A stretch of DNA of 64,000 nucleotides, taken from Rotaria sordida. Taxonomy: Eukaryota > Rotifera > Eurotatoria > Philodinida > Philodinidae. Every line of letters begins with the position of its first letter. Positions within the stretch are counted from its first letter, which is position 1. The stretch covers positions 45,684 to 109,683 of the forward strand of contig CAJNOL010000706.1 of NCBI GenBank assembly GCA_905250125.1, written 5' to 3'. Under the pieces are notes generated by a model. The model saw nothing but the letters and a program-made list of their open reading frames with translations. It made no database searches and had not been told where the DNA came from. A program made the translations under genes and the position numbers. Below, piece by piece: positions 38,601-50,260 of this stretch.

Positions 38601-40647
38601 ATGATGAATGTACATGAAGACGTGCAAAATTATTATGGACAACAACTTCAACAATCAACTGATTTAAAAACAGATGCTTGTTGTTCAAAAGCTCAAGTTC
38701 CTTCGTTTATCAAAGACATTATCAAAAAGATTCATCCAGAGGTTGTGGCAAAGTGAGTTTCTACTAAGGGGAATAGATACCTTATTTATTTCTTAATAGA
38801 TATTATGGATGTGGTTTAGTCTTTCCACCAAAACTTGAAGGATGTCGTGTATTAGATCTTGGTTCTGGATCAGGTCGTGATGTTTATATTTTATCAAGCC
38901 TTGTTGGACCCCAAGGATATGTTGTTGGTGTTGATATGACTAAAGAACAAGTATATCAAATTTCCTATGATGAAGTATCGATAGAAATTCGTTCTTTTTT
39001 CTTTTCTTTTTTTAATTTAGCTTGATGTTGCTAATCGTTTTATTGATTATCATACAAAAATATTTGGTTTTGAAAAAGCAAATGTTGAATTTCGTTTAGG
39101 TAAAATTGAACAACTTACTGATGATTCTAGATTGCAAATCAATTCATTTGATGTTATTGTGTATGTGTATATCTAGTTTGCTTTTTTTTTTCTTAAATTT
39201 AATCTGATCATTATTGTTTTAGATCGAATTGTGTTGTTAATTTAAGTCCTAATAAGAAGAAAGTTTTACAACAAATATATGAAATGTTAAAAGTAAGTTG
39301 ATTTATGGATACAGATAAACTGTTATTTTTTTTTGTTGTTTCGAGCTATTTCTTTGTAACAGACAACAATATTCTAGTTTTACGAGTGGAAGTCTTCCAA
39401 CTGATAAATCGCTTTTGAGTCGATGATTTTCAAATGTCGGCTTGAAAACTTGCATAGACAAATGTTTTAGATCTTATCAATATTCCTATCCTAAGATACA
39501 AACTATGGGGTAATAATGTGTGTCTTTTACATTGCTCATATGAATTAGCAGATTCGATACTCCTATTTCAGGATAGAAGTAAATCAAAAGATCTTAAACT
39601 TTCATAATAAACTACTCTTATTAAGATCTGTCTCTATGAAAAGTTTAAATGATCCAACAGGAGAGTAAACACTTAATAAAGCATATATAGCAAAAATTTC
39701 TATTTATTTATAGCCTGGAGGTGAATTTTACTTCAGTGATGTCTATGCTGATCGATCAATACCAGAAGATTTACGACAAAATAAAATTCTCTGGGGTAAG
39801 ACTTTTTAAAAATAGTTCTTTTTTTTTCTCTTATAATATTATTTTGTAAAATGGTGAATGTGGAAAATTTCAAACTACGTAGAAATCTTTCTTAATTGAA
39901 CCTTTGTTTAAATACCTTTTTAAATATAAATTGCATACAATATTCATTTTCACATTTAACGATCGATATTTTAAATATTTACAATAGGTGAATGTCTAAG
40001 TGGTGCTATTTGTGAAAGTGATTTGATTTCGGATGCACTTGATGTTGGTTTCACACGACCAATATTGGTAACAAAACAACCAATTGGTGTCAATAATGAA
40101 GAATTACAAAAGTTACTTGGTTAGATTTTTTTCTTTCCTCGTCCATTTATTTTTCATTCTATTAATAAAAAATATCATTTGTATAGGTGATATCAAATTT
40201 ACGTCATGTACTTATCGCTTCTTTAAGAATAAATCTATTGAAGATTCAACAAGTTTCAATGATAAACTTGGTACTTTGGTAACTTATCAAATACCAATTG
40301 TTCATTATGAAAATGAATTTCAATTTAATCACTCGATTACGTTTAAGGTATAGTTTCGATAGTTGTATATGATTCAATTACTATGTTTATTATTTAGATT
40401 CATGATAAACCACAATATCTTAATGCGGAATTGACAAAAATGTTACGTATATCAAGATACAGTGATAATTTTAAATTTGATCCAATTACTGATGAAAAGG
40501 TAACAAGAATTTGAAGGAAATATTAATTTATTATAATCAGTTTTTTTTTCCTAGCAAGTACTAAATATATCTAATGATGTATGTGATCAGCAAATATTAA
40601 ATGATCAATCATCATCCAGTTGTTGTTGTCGTCCAGGAACTTGTTAA
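38601..40647 (+). CDS. AS3MT: Arsenite methyltransferase
   Basis: Nine exons: 38601-38752, 38800-38950, 39021-39160, 39223-39292, 39714-39795, 39988-40119, 40187-40347, 40398-40499 and 40555-40647. The total is 1083 nt, 360 residues. It is a SAM-dependent methyltransferase that converts trivalent arsenic to methylated forms in the cytosol. Visible features are the opening HEDVQNYYG, the SAM-binding motif VLDLGSGSGRD, GVDMTKEQ, and the conserved SNCVVNLSP and PGGEFYFSDVYADR. The four cysteines known to act in AS3MT all have counterparts: TDACCSK, YYGCG, SNCVV and GECLSG. The tail SSCCCRPGTC is Cys-rich, as in several animal homologues. The first codon follows the N gap directly, so the true start may be upstream. 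One intron (39293-39713) is longer than the rest. Confidence 0.92.
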
Positions 40648-40992
40648 AACAACATATGAAAAATATATTTTAAAGCTAGATATTTAATTTTTATTTTTAG
40701 TTAAAAATTATTTGTTTTCTATTCTGTGAAGTGATGATTATTACTTTCTACAAATAAATAGAAAACTAGTATAACTAGAACTTATATATAATCTGCTCGA
40801 TCTCATTTAAATGACTTTTAAGAAGTTTGCAGAAATTTTAAAGATATTAGGTTGAAATCAGATTTTTGTGTTCTTTTCAAATATGAGTTCAAAATTGTTG
40901 TAGAACTTCTGATTTAGAAGTTATAAGCCGACCTTTTAGAGGCCCATAAATTCCTTTCACACGTCAAAAATTACTATATCAAAAGCATAGAA

Positions 40993-41178
40993 ATGAAAAG
41001 CAATATTATTTTACTAAAAGTATTTGATTTTAATAAAAATTCATCTATAGATTATGAAGAATTATATGATGAAGTAATTGAATATACGGAGAGGACAATA
41101 GCACTATCAAAAAAAGTAAACATGTATTATCATGATAGAAAAAATATTCATATATGTATCTACAATTATGATATTTAA
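40993..41178 (+). pseudogene. EF-hand-like gene fragment
   Basis: A 61-codon frame holds one textbook EF-hand loop, DFNKNSSIDYEE: D, N and N at positions 1, 3 and 5, S at 7, I at 8, D at 9 and E at 12. A helical LYDEVIEYTERTIAL follows it. After ALSKK the sequence becomes non-protein-like, and GTAAAC there could be a donor. The next frame (41202-41399) is less convincing. No partner hand or initiation context is seen, so this is either a single exon of an unfound gene or a relic of a calcium-binding protein gene. Confidence 0.35.
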
Positions 41179-41528
41179 CACCACCACTGCGTTGTATTGA
41201 AATGTTATCAACAACAAGCAAATGTATACTTAGCGAAATTGATCGAATTTTAGAAACAGAAAGATATCAAGTGAATTCTGAATCACTTGCTTTTTTTGTG
41301 GAATTCATGATGATCTCTTTTGTTTTGTTGCTGTTTATGGCAGAAACTCAAAAGTATACTTTTTCATATAAAGTAAAAGTTTCAAAAACTGTACTATGAC
41401 TGTAAAAGTATCTATCGGATATCGATTAATTTTGGTCCGGATACACAAAATCGTACTCGTCCAAGACACTACTTTTGTTATACTATCGATAAACTTCTTT
41501 TTAGATGTGACCATTGTCACCAATTAAC

Positions 41529-42214
41529 AGTGGCGGAAGTACTTTAATTTCTGATGAGGAGTTTAAAGAAATTTTTTGCTCTATATGGTCTGATAGAGAA
41601 AACGACGCTCTATTTTTCTATATTATTACATCTTTCTTCAAATAATGTTATAATAATAAAAATTTCTATAAGATCTGTTTTTCTATCATATGTATCGGTT
41701 GTACTAATGCCTATTTAGTTGATAATTTTTTGAATAGTTTTTGATAGAAACAAGACAGTGAGCTGTGGCTTTTATCGTCCAAAAAAGGAGATTAAGATGT
41801 ATCGAGTCGTATATTATAGATTATTCTGACATGATTTTTTTAAGGTTTTCAATCCATTTCTTTGAAAACAAGCCTATCCATTTGGTGTTTACAATGAATT
41901 TTCAATTGTCAGATGTGCATTGAAATCGTTGATGGAAGATCTATAAAACTGTACAAGGTTCAGATGTTTAGAATTAATCATTTCGAAGTTATAGGTATTT
42001 TAATCGAAAATTTAAATGTTTTTTCAACTAAATAGGCATTAGTACAAACGATACATATGATAGAAAAACAAGTCTTATAGAAGTTTTATGATTATAACAT
42101 TGCTTAAAGAAAGATGTAATAGCTTAGAAAAATAGAGCGTCGTTTTCTCTATCAGATGATATCGAGAAAAAATTTCTTCGAGCTCTTTATAAGAAATTAA
42201 AGTGTTTCCGCTAC
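41529..42214. repeat. Fold-back element, 686 bp, hAT-like ends
   Basis: AGTGGCGGAAGTACTTTAAT at 41529 mirrors ATTAAAGTGTTTCCGCTACT at 42195-42214. Long inner blocks also mirror each other: GAGAAAACGACGCTCTATTT with AAATAGAGCGTCGTTTTCTC, and ACTAATGCCTATTTAGTT with AACTAAATAGGCATTAGT. The centre is at about 41871. Arms are about 200 bp each and the middle about 300 bp is less symmetric. There is no coding capacity. Confidence 0.88.
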
Positions 42215-42859
42215 TATTTTTAGTATGATCTAAGTATTTTCTATTGATGAATTCCTAATGTATAAATATCGTTAAATAGTTTTGTCGTAACAAAAAAACA
42301 TTGTTTTATGAATCAAATCTCAATTATTCTATGTGAAATCAAGTAATACCGAGAGAGAGACTGTTAGAAGAACGAACCGATGATTTATCTTTACATACGA
42401 TTATATAATTTATTTATGCACTTAGAATAAACATATGACTAGATTATCTTTTAAAAGAAAAGAAAATGACTAATTTGACCTGATTTTCATCTATATTTAT
42501 CATTGTTCGTTTTATTTTTTTTTATTTTTCTTTATATTTTTTCGATTTTGAAAATCAAATCAAATGACCATAATTCATATATTGAAAATCGATTGTTAAA
42601 TCATTGTTTTCTTTTTTTCTTCAGAATAAACAATATATCATCTTCATCTCTTTGTATATACCATTCTTTCTCTATGATAGAACGAATCGATTATATGATG
42701 AATACATATGCCTGGATCAAGGCATAAAACAATGTCGAATACTGAATCTTACTATTCAAACAAACACATGAAAAATTCTCTCTATCCATTTTATACCATA
42801 TCATAATCATATATATAAATAGACTTCGATTGTATGTAAGTATTCATTATCGATCGAAC

Positions 42860-44329
<1,470 letters not shown>

Positions 44330-46394
44330 TAATAGATTATTTCAGAACAACAACCAATTGACTAAATTTTTTAAATTTTCTTCTCTAAGATTATAGAGAA
44401 GGAATGTCCTTGTTTTTTTTTTCGTTTGTTGTTATTCAAGGAGAGTTTATATTCTTCTTGTATTATTTATTTTTTATGAGATCTCATTTTTTTTTCATTT
44501 GAGTACGTTTTGTGTATTACATACGTTTTCTTTTGTTTTATTTTATCAAGTAGATTTAGTAGATATTCTTCTCCTTGGTTATTAAATTTATATTTGATAC
44601 TAGTTTTATCATTAATTATATTGACTCGTACATCATTGTTGCTACGTTTTATCTTATTTTAAAAAAAAATATTATATTATATGTATCAACAATGAAACTA
44701 TTCAATCAATTATTGTTTTAAACACAAAAACTGATTACCAAATGAAGCAAAAAAGCATGCTATAGAATGTGACGAAGAACGTCCGAGTTGAGTTTTTGTT
44801 TTTGGCCAAGAAAGTGCTATTACAGGATATCTACTCGTGTGCACCCACGAGCGTAGGAGGTCGCTGAGTGGTAGGAATAATATTACGATCGTATACGACA
44901 AAATACACACATCTATTACATTGATATTTGTTCCGCAATACGGTCATTTTCTAATGGACATGGTAGGATTCACTAACGTTTACGGCTGCATATCCACGTG
45001 AATTACCATACCGAGTGTAAATAGAAAAAAAAGGCCGCCTATGAGTGAGACTCTAATTCCTCTCATTGCCAGATCGAGAATTCTACATTTTGGATTCGGT
45101 AATAAATAAAACACAAATTATGCGTATCGAAAAAAAAGCTTTTAAAGATATTCTTCTATTGTATAGACTGAGTCAGCTTCGAACAAGTTGTTAGAATAAG
45201 GATGCTGTTAAAAAATAGTACTTGCCTTTTGATACAGATTTTTCTATCTGAAAATTATTTTAAATGAGGTAGCTTTCAACAACAAAACCTTTGTAAATCT
45301 AAAACAAATCTTTAATAGCTACTGCGTAGTAGCGTACCTATGACTAAGAACTATTAGTATTTATTATAATTAAAAAAAACAGATATGAAGGCTTTCTTTT
45401 TTTGTAAGGCGAATATTGTATAAATAGTAGATTAGAAGATATGATATAGCTTAATTAAATCTTCATTTTCATCTTTTAAGTCTTGATGGATGAGTTTGTT
45501 TCAAAAATAAGGTGCAAGATAACTAACTCAAAGTCTTTGTTCTGAGTTATTTAATCAGTTTAAGTTTGCACTTTAGTTTAGTTGACCTATTCAGGTGTAT
45601 CAAGCAACAATTACATACTTTGACTTAGTTGGACGTTCACTATTGAACCTACTTATTTATGTTAGAAAGCCACGTTTTTTTTTTCTTACGAGGAAACATT
45701 CCTAAGTAATGCGCTCTGTTTATTTTTTTATTATGTCCATATGTGGGAAACCATAGATTGAAATAACCTCCAAAGAAATTCGTGCTCTTGCTTAGATTTG
45801 GCCAAAATATCCAATTTTTAGTAGATTTTTCCTATAGAACATTAGTTTTAGAGTAAAACCATATCTTCGAATTTCGATGTAAAAATTTATCAACATGAAG
45901 GTCTTGCTATGACAAGCTCATATATAAAGTTTCATCATTTTTAGACATTGTATCTTTGAAATATAAATTTTTCAAAAAAAAAAAGGCATCGTTCTATAGA
46001 TATGCACAATGTAAAACAGGATCACTTGAGAATGTTTCCTCGTTAGTAAAAACTTGATATTGGAAGAAGCAATAACTAATGATCTAGGATGTGGCTGTGT
46101 TTGTGTTGGAGAAGCAAAGGAAGACACTCACACCCTCAAACAAACTAAAAATTGAGAAATGTAGAAAAAAAGTCATTGACTAAAGATTTCAAACACTGCA
46201 AAACGAGCAAAAGGTTAGAATATCACGAGAGGAGAGATTAATTTGCATAAAAATACATTTTATTGGATTACAATATGCAAAAAGAAGTTAAAAAAAACCA
46301 AGAATATAGAGAACATTTAAAATCTTATGTCATTCGATATCTTTTCGCCATTGTTCTTTTAATAAATGATGTGCCTATTGGATTTGCTTAGCAT
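44330..46394. other. 2-kb intergenic region
   Basis: No gene or clear repeat found. Contains the 3' flanks of two convergent genes. Confidence 0.55.
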
Positions 46395-47468
46395 TTAACA
46401 TCGAATACAAACAGAATTATTTCTATTTTCATTTTGCCAAATTCCATGTTCATTTTTCTTTCTCCATTCTGCAGCTTTATCAAAATCGGCTCTAGCTAAT
46501 GCTGAATCTTTCAGTTTATCGACTACTTCTACGTCTCGCCACCATTGCAATATGAAACTGATCCACACTCTGACTTCAAATAATAACGTAGGTTTTACTG
46601 GATTTATATCGGATGGATTTGAGGGTGAAATCGATCTTTGTAGTGCTAATGGTGGATGAATGCTAAATACCAATAGTTTTTGACTATTCGACAGGAGAAC
46701 AATTTCATCATCAACTGCTCTTCGTGGTGAAGATAATAGACGAAGAAGTTTGGCGGCAGTACGTGATCGAATTGCATATGCATGTGTACAACTTGGATTA
46801 AGTGCTTGATGGATACGATAACCGTATGCTCCTTCATAGATCATCGAACCAGGTATATTGCCACAAGAACCGAGATAGATTAAATCCGGTTTATTCCATA
46901 GATCATGAGGAAATGACTTGAGCACTTCTGATGTGAACGTTTCGAGATCAATATCATCTTCAAACACAAGTGACCAAGTGTCATTACTTTTGGAATCAGC
47001 AATTGCTGACCAAATTTGCATATGACTGGCCCAACAAGCAAGTTCAACTAAGGTAATATGGCCATTACGCACTAGATGATTACGAGAAGCAACTTCAGGA
47101 GAATTTATAGTATGAGCAGGTACTATAAAAGCATCGAAATGAAGTGTTTTCATGAGAGCAATTGTACTTGTTCGTCGATCGGGACGATTAGGTAAATTAA
47201 TAATATAAATTTGTTTGATTTGACCAATATGTTTTATGGTTCCATTGATATGCAATAATGTCGATTCGGATGGTGGTTTAACTCTGTTCTCGAAGACAAC
47301 AATAGGATCAGACAAATAAGCATGCGGTCTTTGGAAGCTCAAGAGGTAATTAAATACAAGGAAGAATAGAAATGGAATAAAAATACATATCACGGCAATG
47401 GAGTATTTGGAAATGCTTGCCGACCATTTGTTCCACCTGGACTCTGTTGGAGTTGATACTATTCCCAT
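46395..47468 (-). CDS. GT25-family glycosyltransferase, type II membrane protein
   Basis: A single open exon of 1074 nt (357 residues) from ATG 47468. The frame stays open upstream to 47495, where GATAG could also be a splice acceptor. A basic N-terminus precedes one membrane anchor (about residues 23-43, IAVICIFIPFLFFLVFNYLL), so the catalytic domain should face the Golgi lumen. The domain begins with IYIINLPNRPDRR at about 87, the hallmark of glycosyltransferase family 25 (LPS galactosyltransferases, collagen galactosyltransferases). LVFEDDI near 168-173 supplies the acidic metal-binding motif. Conserved patches HMQIWSAI, YLGSCG and CTHAYAIRSRTAAKLL also fit. It lacks the second half of animal COLGALT proteins, and its intron-free form and C-terminus look more fungal or bacterial. 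Codon use is less A/T-biased than in neighbouring genes. The acceptor sugar cannot be told. Confidence 0.85.
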   Translation of the reverse strand: MGIVSTPTESRWNKWSASISKYSIAVICIFIPFLFFLVFNYLLSFQRPHAYLSDPIVVFENRVKPPSESTLLHINGTIKHIGQIKQIYIINLPNRPDRRTSTIALMKTLHFDAFIVPAHTINSPEVASRNHLVRNGHITLVELACWASHMQIWSAIADSKSNDTWSLVFEDDIDLETFTSEVLKSFPHDLWNKPDLIYLGSCGNIPGSMIYEGAYGYRIHQALNPSCTHAYAIRSRTAAKLLRLLSSPRRAVDDEIVLLSNSQKLLVFSIHPPLALQRSISPSNPSDINPVKPTLLFEVRVWISFILQWWRDVEVVDKLKDSALARADFDKAAEWRKKNEHGIWQNENRNNSVCIRC

Positions 47469-50160
47469 TGAACTTTGATTGTTCCTATCGAACAAAAACA
47501 GTTAAATTCTCAACTGAGCAATTATGACTTCCTATTTATAAAAATTGAAGGTAACAAAATAAATTTAAATCTCGTAAATTATGTCTTTGAATGGAATTTC
47601 GTGCAGTCGCATTTTTTCTGCAGTAAACATTCTTTTTGTTAGAAACAGTGGCATCTCCCAATCAGACAAACAATAAAAAGAAAAGAACGTAACAACGCAT
47701 CAGAATTTTAACGGAAATAAAATCGCATCTAGCGCACATTTTTACGATTTCAATTTCGTTCAAGAAGTGTAAAGCATTTTTACACGTTCAGTTTTTGAAT
47801 TAAGTGCATCCCTAGAGAGCACACAATTATATTCTATGAGTCTGAGTTACTTGAAGTATAATTTAGATGAATTATTATAAAAATTCATTTAAATTACGCT
47901 TCAAATAACTCAGATCCATGCAACAAAACATGATGCTTCTCGTTAAAACAACCAAGATATACGTATCTCAACGTTATAAAGGGGGTTTTACAATAGAAAA
48001 AAGGAAAGGGAAGGATAGAATTAGCAAGAGAACTAGTGAATGTAATAGCGAATGACTGCAACCAGAGAAGCACCAACACATACATCTACAAAACATGTTG
48101 CAGAGTATCAAGTATGACGTATACGAGTATATTATTAGGACAAGTCCAATATAGAACATGTGATAACATATTGGGAAAAATCTAATACATCATGTTCGTA
48201 AAAAAACAGCATATGATGCATAGATATAATTGTCCATGTGATAAACCGATCAGAAAAGAGAAAACAATGAGTCAGCACAGAATGAAAAGGATGACAAATG
48301 TACACAAAAATGAATCTGCTAGCGTTATTGTGTAATAAAACTGAATCGAGCTGAATGTATTAAGGAAGTGCGTTATTACAAACATGTTAAAATATACATG
48401 TATCAAATTTTTTATTTTTAGAATGAGAAAAATATCAGTCGCACATTCACTATGAGTCATTATTATCGTTATATTCTTATGGAGTCTAATACTAAAATAG
48501 GTTTAGATATAGTTTTGTGGAAGTCACGTATATTTTCGAAGAAAATAATAGTGAGTAGAAGTTTAAATCGAGGTTTTTGCAACTCCTTCCTTCTAGATTC
48601 TAGCAACTGGGGCCGGAGGTGGAGTCAAAGATTATTGAATATGTTTTCCTTGCAACGAAAAAAAGCGCATAAGTAATAATAGCATTTAGATCATTCTAGA
48701 TCTCTGTAGATGCTAACTAGTCTAAAATTGCGGGTTTTAGTTTTTAACGTAGGAAAAGGAACTTATTGAAGGTATGAATCAGTGGGGCGGTGATATTATG
48801 TTTTTAGCAGAGTCAGAATAGGACGAATATAGAAAAGTATGAACTAATTGAATTCTACGTTTACGTAAAACTCAATAGTGTATGTCAATGTTCATCGAAA
48901 GAAAGAATGATGTGTGCGATAGTTTATTCAACGATAAAATCAATGTATATAGCAGACTGACATGATAGTTGAAGCAATGTAACAAAGAGAAAATTATTTT
49001 TGTTGCTTCGTATGACGTGTATCGTATACATTATTATTAGGATAGAAAAAACGTTATGTATTAAAGATGTATCTGACAATACAAATAAGTCGTGTTAGTA
49101 TAATTGATGGTAAACCTTAAGAAGCGTTATACCTTCATTTTTATATTATCGTAAATTGTGACAGAACAAAAAAGAAAAAGAGAAAGGCTTATAATAAGCG
49201 ATGTAATGAGCGTAAGACGTTCATTAAGCGTTATGATCTATATCGAGCAAGAAAATAAGATGAAAGAAATGATTATGACATATAGCATACAGCATATTCT
49301 CATAAGCTTCTTCAAAGTTGAAAGTATACTTTAGAATTCTAAAATTCTTGTTAAATTCTGAATATATACAGTGAAATACTCAACGAAGAAAAATGAAAGG
49401 CTTTATTTATCGCGCTATTTCAGTGTCAAAACCAGGGGTGGCCCGAGGCAGCAAACATTGGGAGGTTGTCCCTGACTTCTGAGATGGAAATATAATTTTT
49501 TTTCTAATAGGGCGCAAGAAAAGTTTTTGACTCCGCGGGGGGAAAAACGAACATTTTCGATTATTGGGGGGTTGTCACAACCCCCAGTCGGGCTGCCCCT
49601 GGTCAAAACTAATAAATAGATTTTTTGTTTACAATCTTTTAGTTATTGTACTATACTAAATGATTACCATGTAATACTACATCATAACGTCTTATACAAA
49701 AACGGAGAGTAAAATTATTCATGCGAGACTGAAAGAGCATATATATCCAAGACACGTATAGCCGAGAGAACAGAAAAAAATTGACAGTATTACATTATCT
49801 TTGCCTTTTCTTTCTTTCTTTCTTTCGTTCGCTATAATGAGATATACGATTTCGCTATAGTCGAAGATATTTCGACCCATCATTAAGTATAACCATGTTA
49901 AATGAATCAAATAAATTGATAAAATAGGAATTTTAATTGCAAATATTTTCGAGATACTAAAATTTCAGAGTGTGCATATCAACTATAAAAATTGTTAGAA
50001 TTTCGATATGTTCATTTATTTGATACACTTTTTTAAAATAAACTATTTTAACCTCTCTGATAATATATCATAAATTTATAACAGTCAAAATTTGTAAGTT
50101 CGACATTTTGGCACCTTAAGGGGCCATACTGACAAGTTTTCTTAGGAGAGTTCGACATGA
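47469..50160. other. Intergenic, holding a hAT-type MITE
   Basis: A diverged direct repeat occurs at about 48114 and 49008 (TATGACGTATACGAGTATAT, versus TATGACGTGTATCGTATACA), each followed by ATTATTAGGA. The MITE lies at 49433-49601. Otherwise nothing is recognisable. Confidence 0.5.
49433..49601. mobile_element. hAT-type MITE with exact 8-bp target duplication
   Basis: The 169-bp element has terminal inverted repeats CAGGGGTGGCCCG at the left and CGGGCTGCCCCTG at the right, which differ at only two of 13 positions. It is flanked on both sides by the identical 8-bp direct repeat GTCAAAAC (49425-49432 and 49602-49609). CAGGGG-type ends plus an 8-bp duplication are diagnostic of hAT transposons. 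It is far richer in G+C than the flanks and has no transposase. The intact duplication implies a recent insertion. Confidence 0.93.
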
Positions 50161-50260
50161 NNNNNNNNNNNNNNNNNNNNNNNNNNNNNNNNNNNNNNNN
50201 NNNNNNNNNNNNNNNNNNNNNNNNNNNNNNNNNNNNNNNNNNNNNNNNNNNNNNNNNNNN
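50161..50260. other. Assembly gap (100 N)
   Basis: Exactly 100 unknown bases, a placeholder gap. Confidence 0.99.

Larger units (their letters stand above)
40648..42859. other. Intergenic with EF-hand fragment and a fold-back element
   Basis: It contains the EF-hand-like open frame at 40993-41178 and the palindrome at 41529-42214. No complete gene is visible. Confidence 0.55.

Noticed and set aside
38359..38688. Minus-strand frame running through the N gap
   Set aside because: It exists only because unknown bases contain no stops, and its right part is antisense to AS3MT exon 1.
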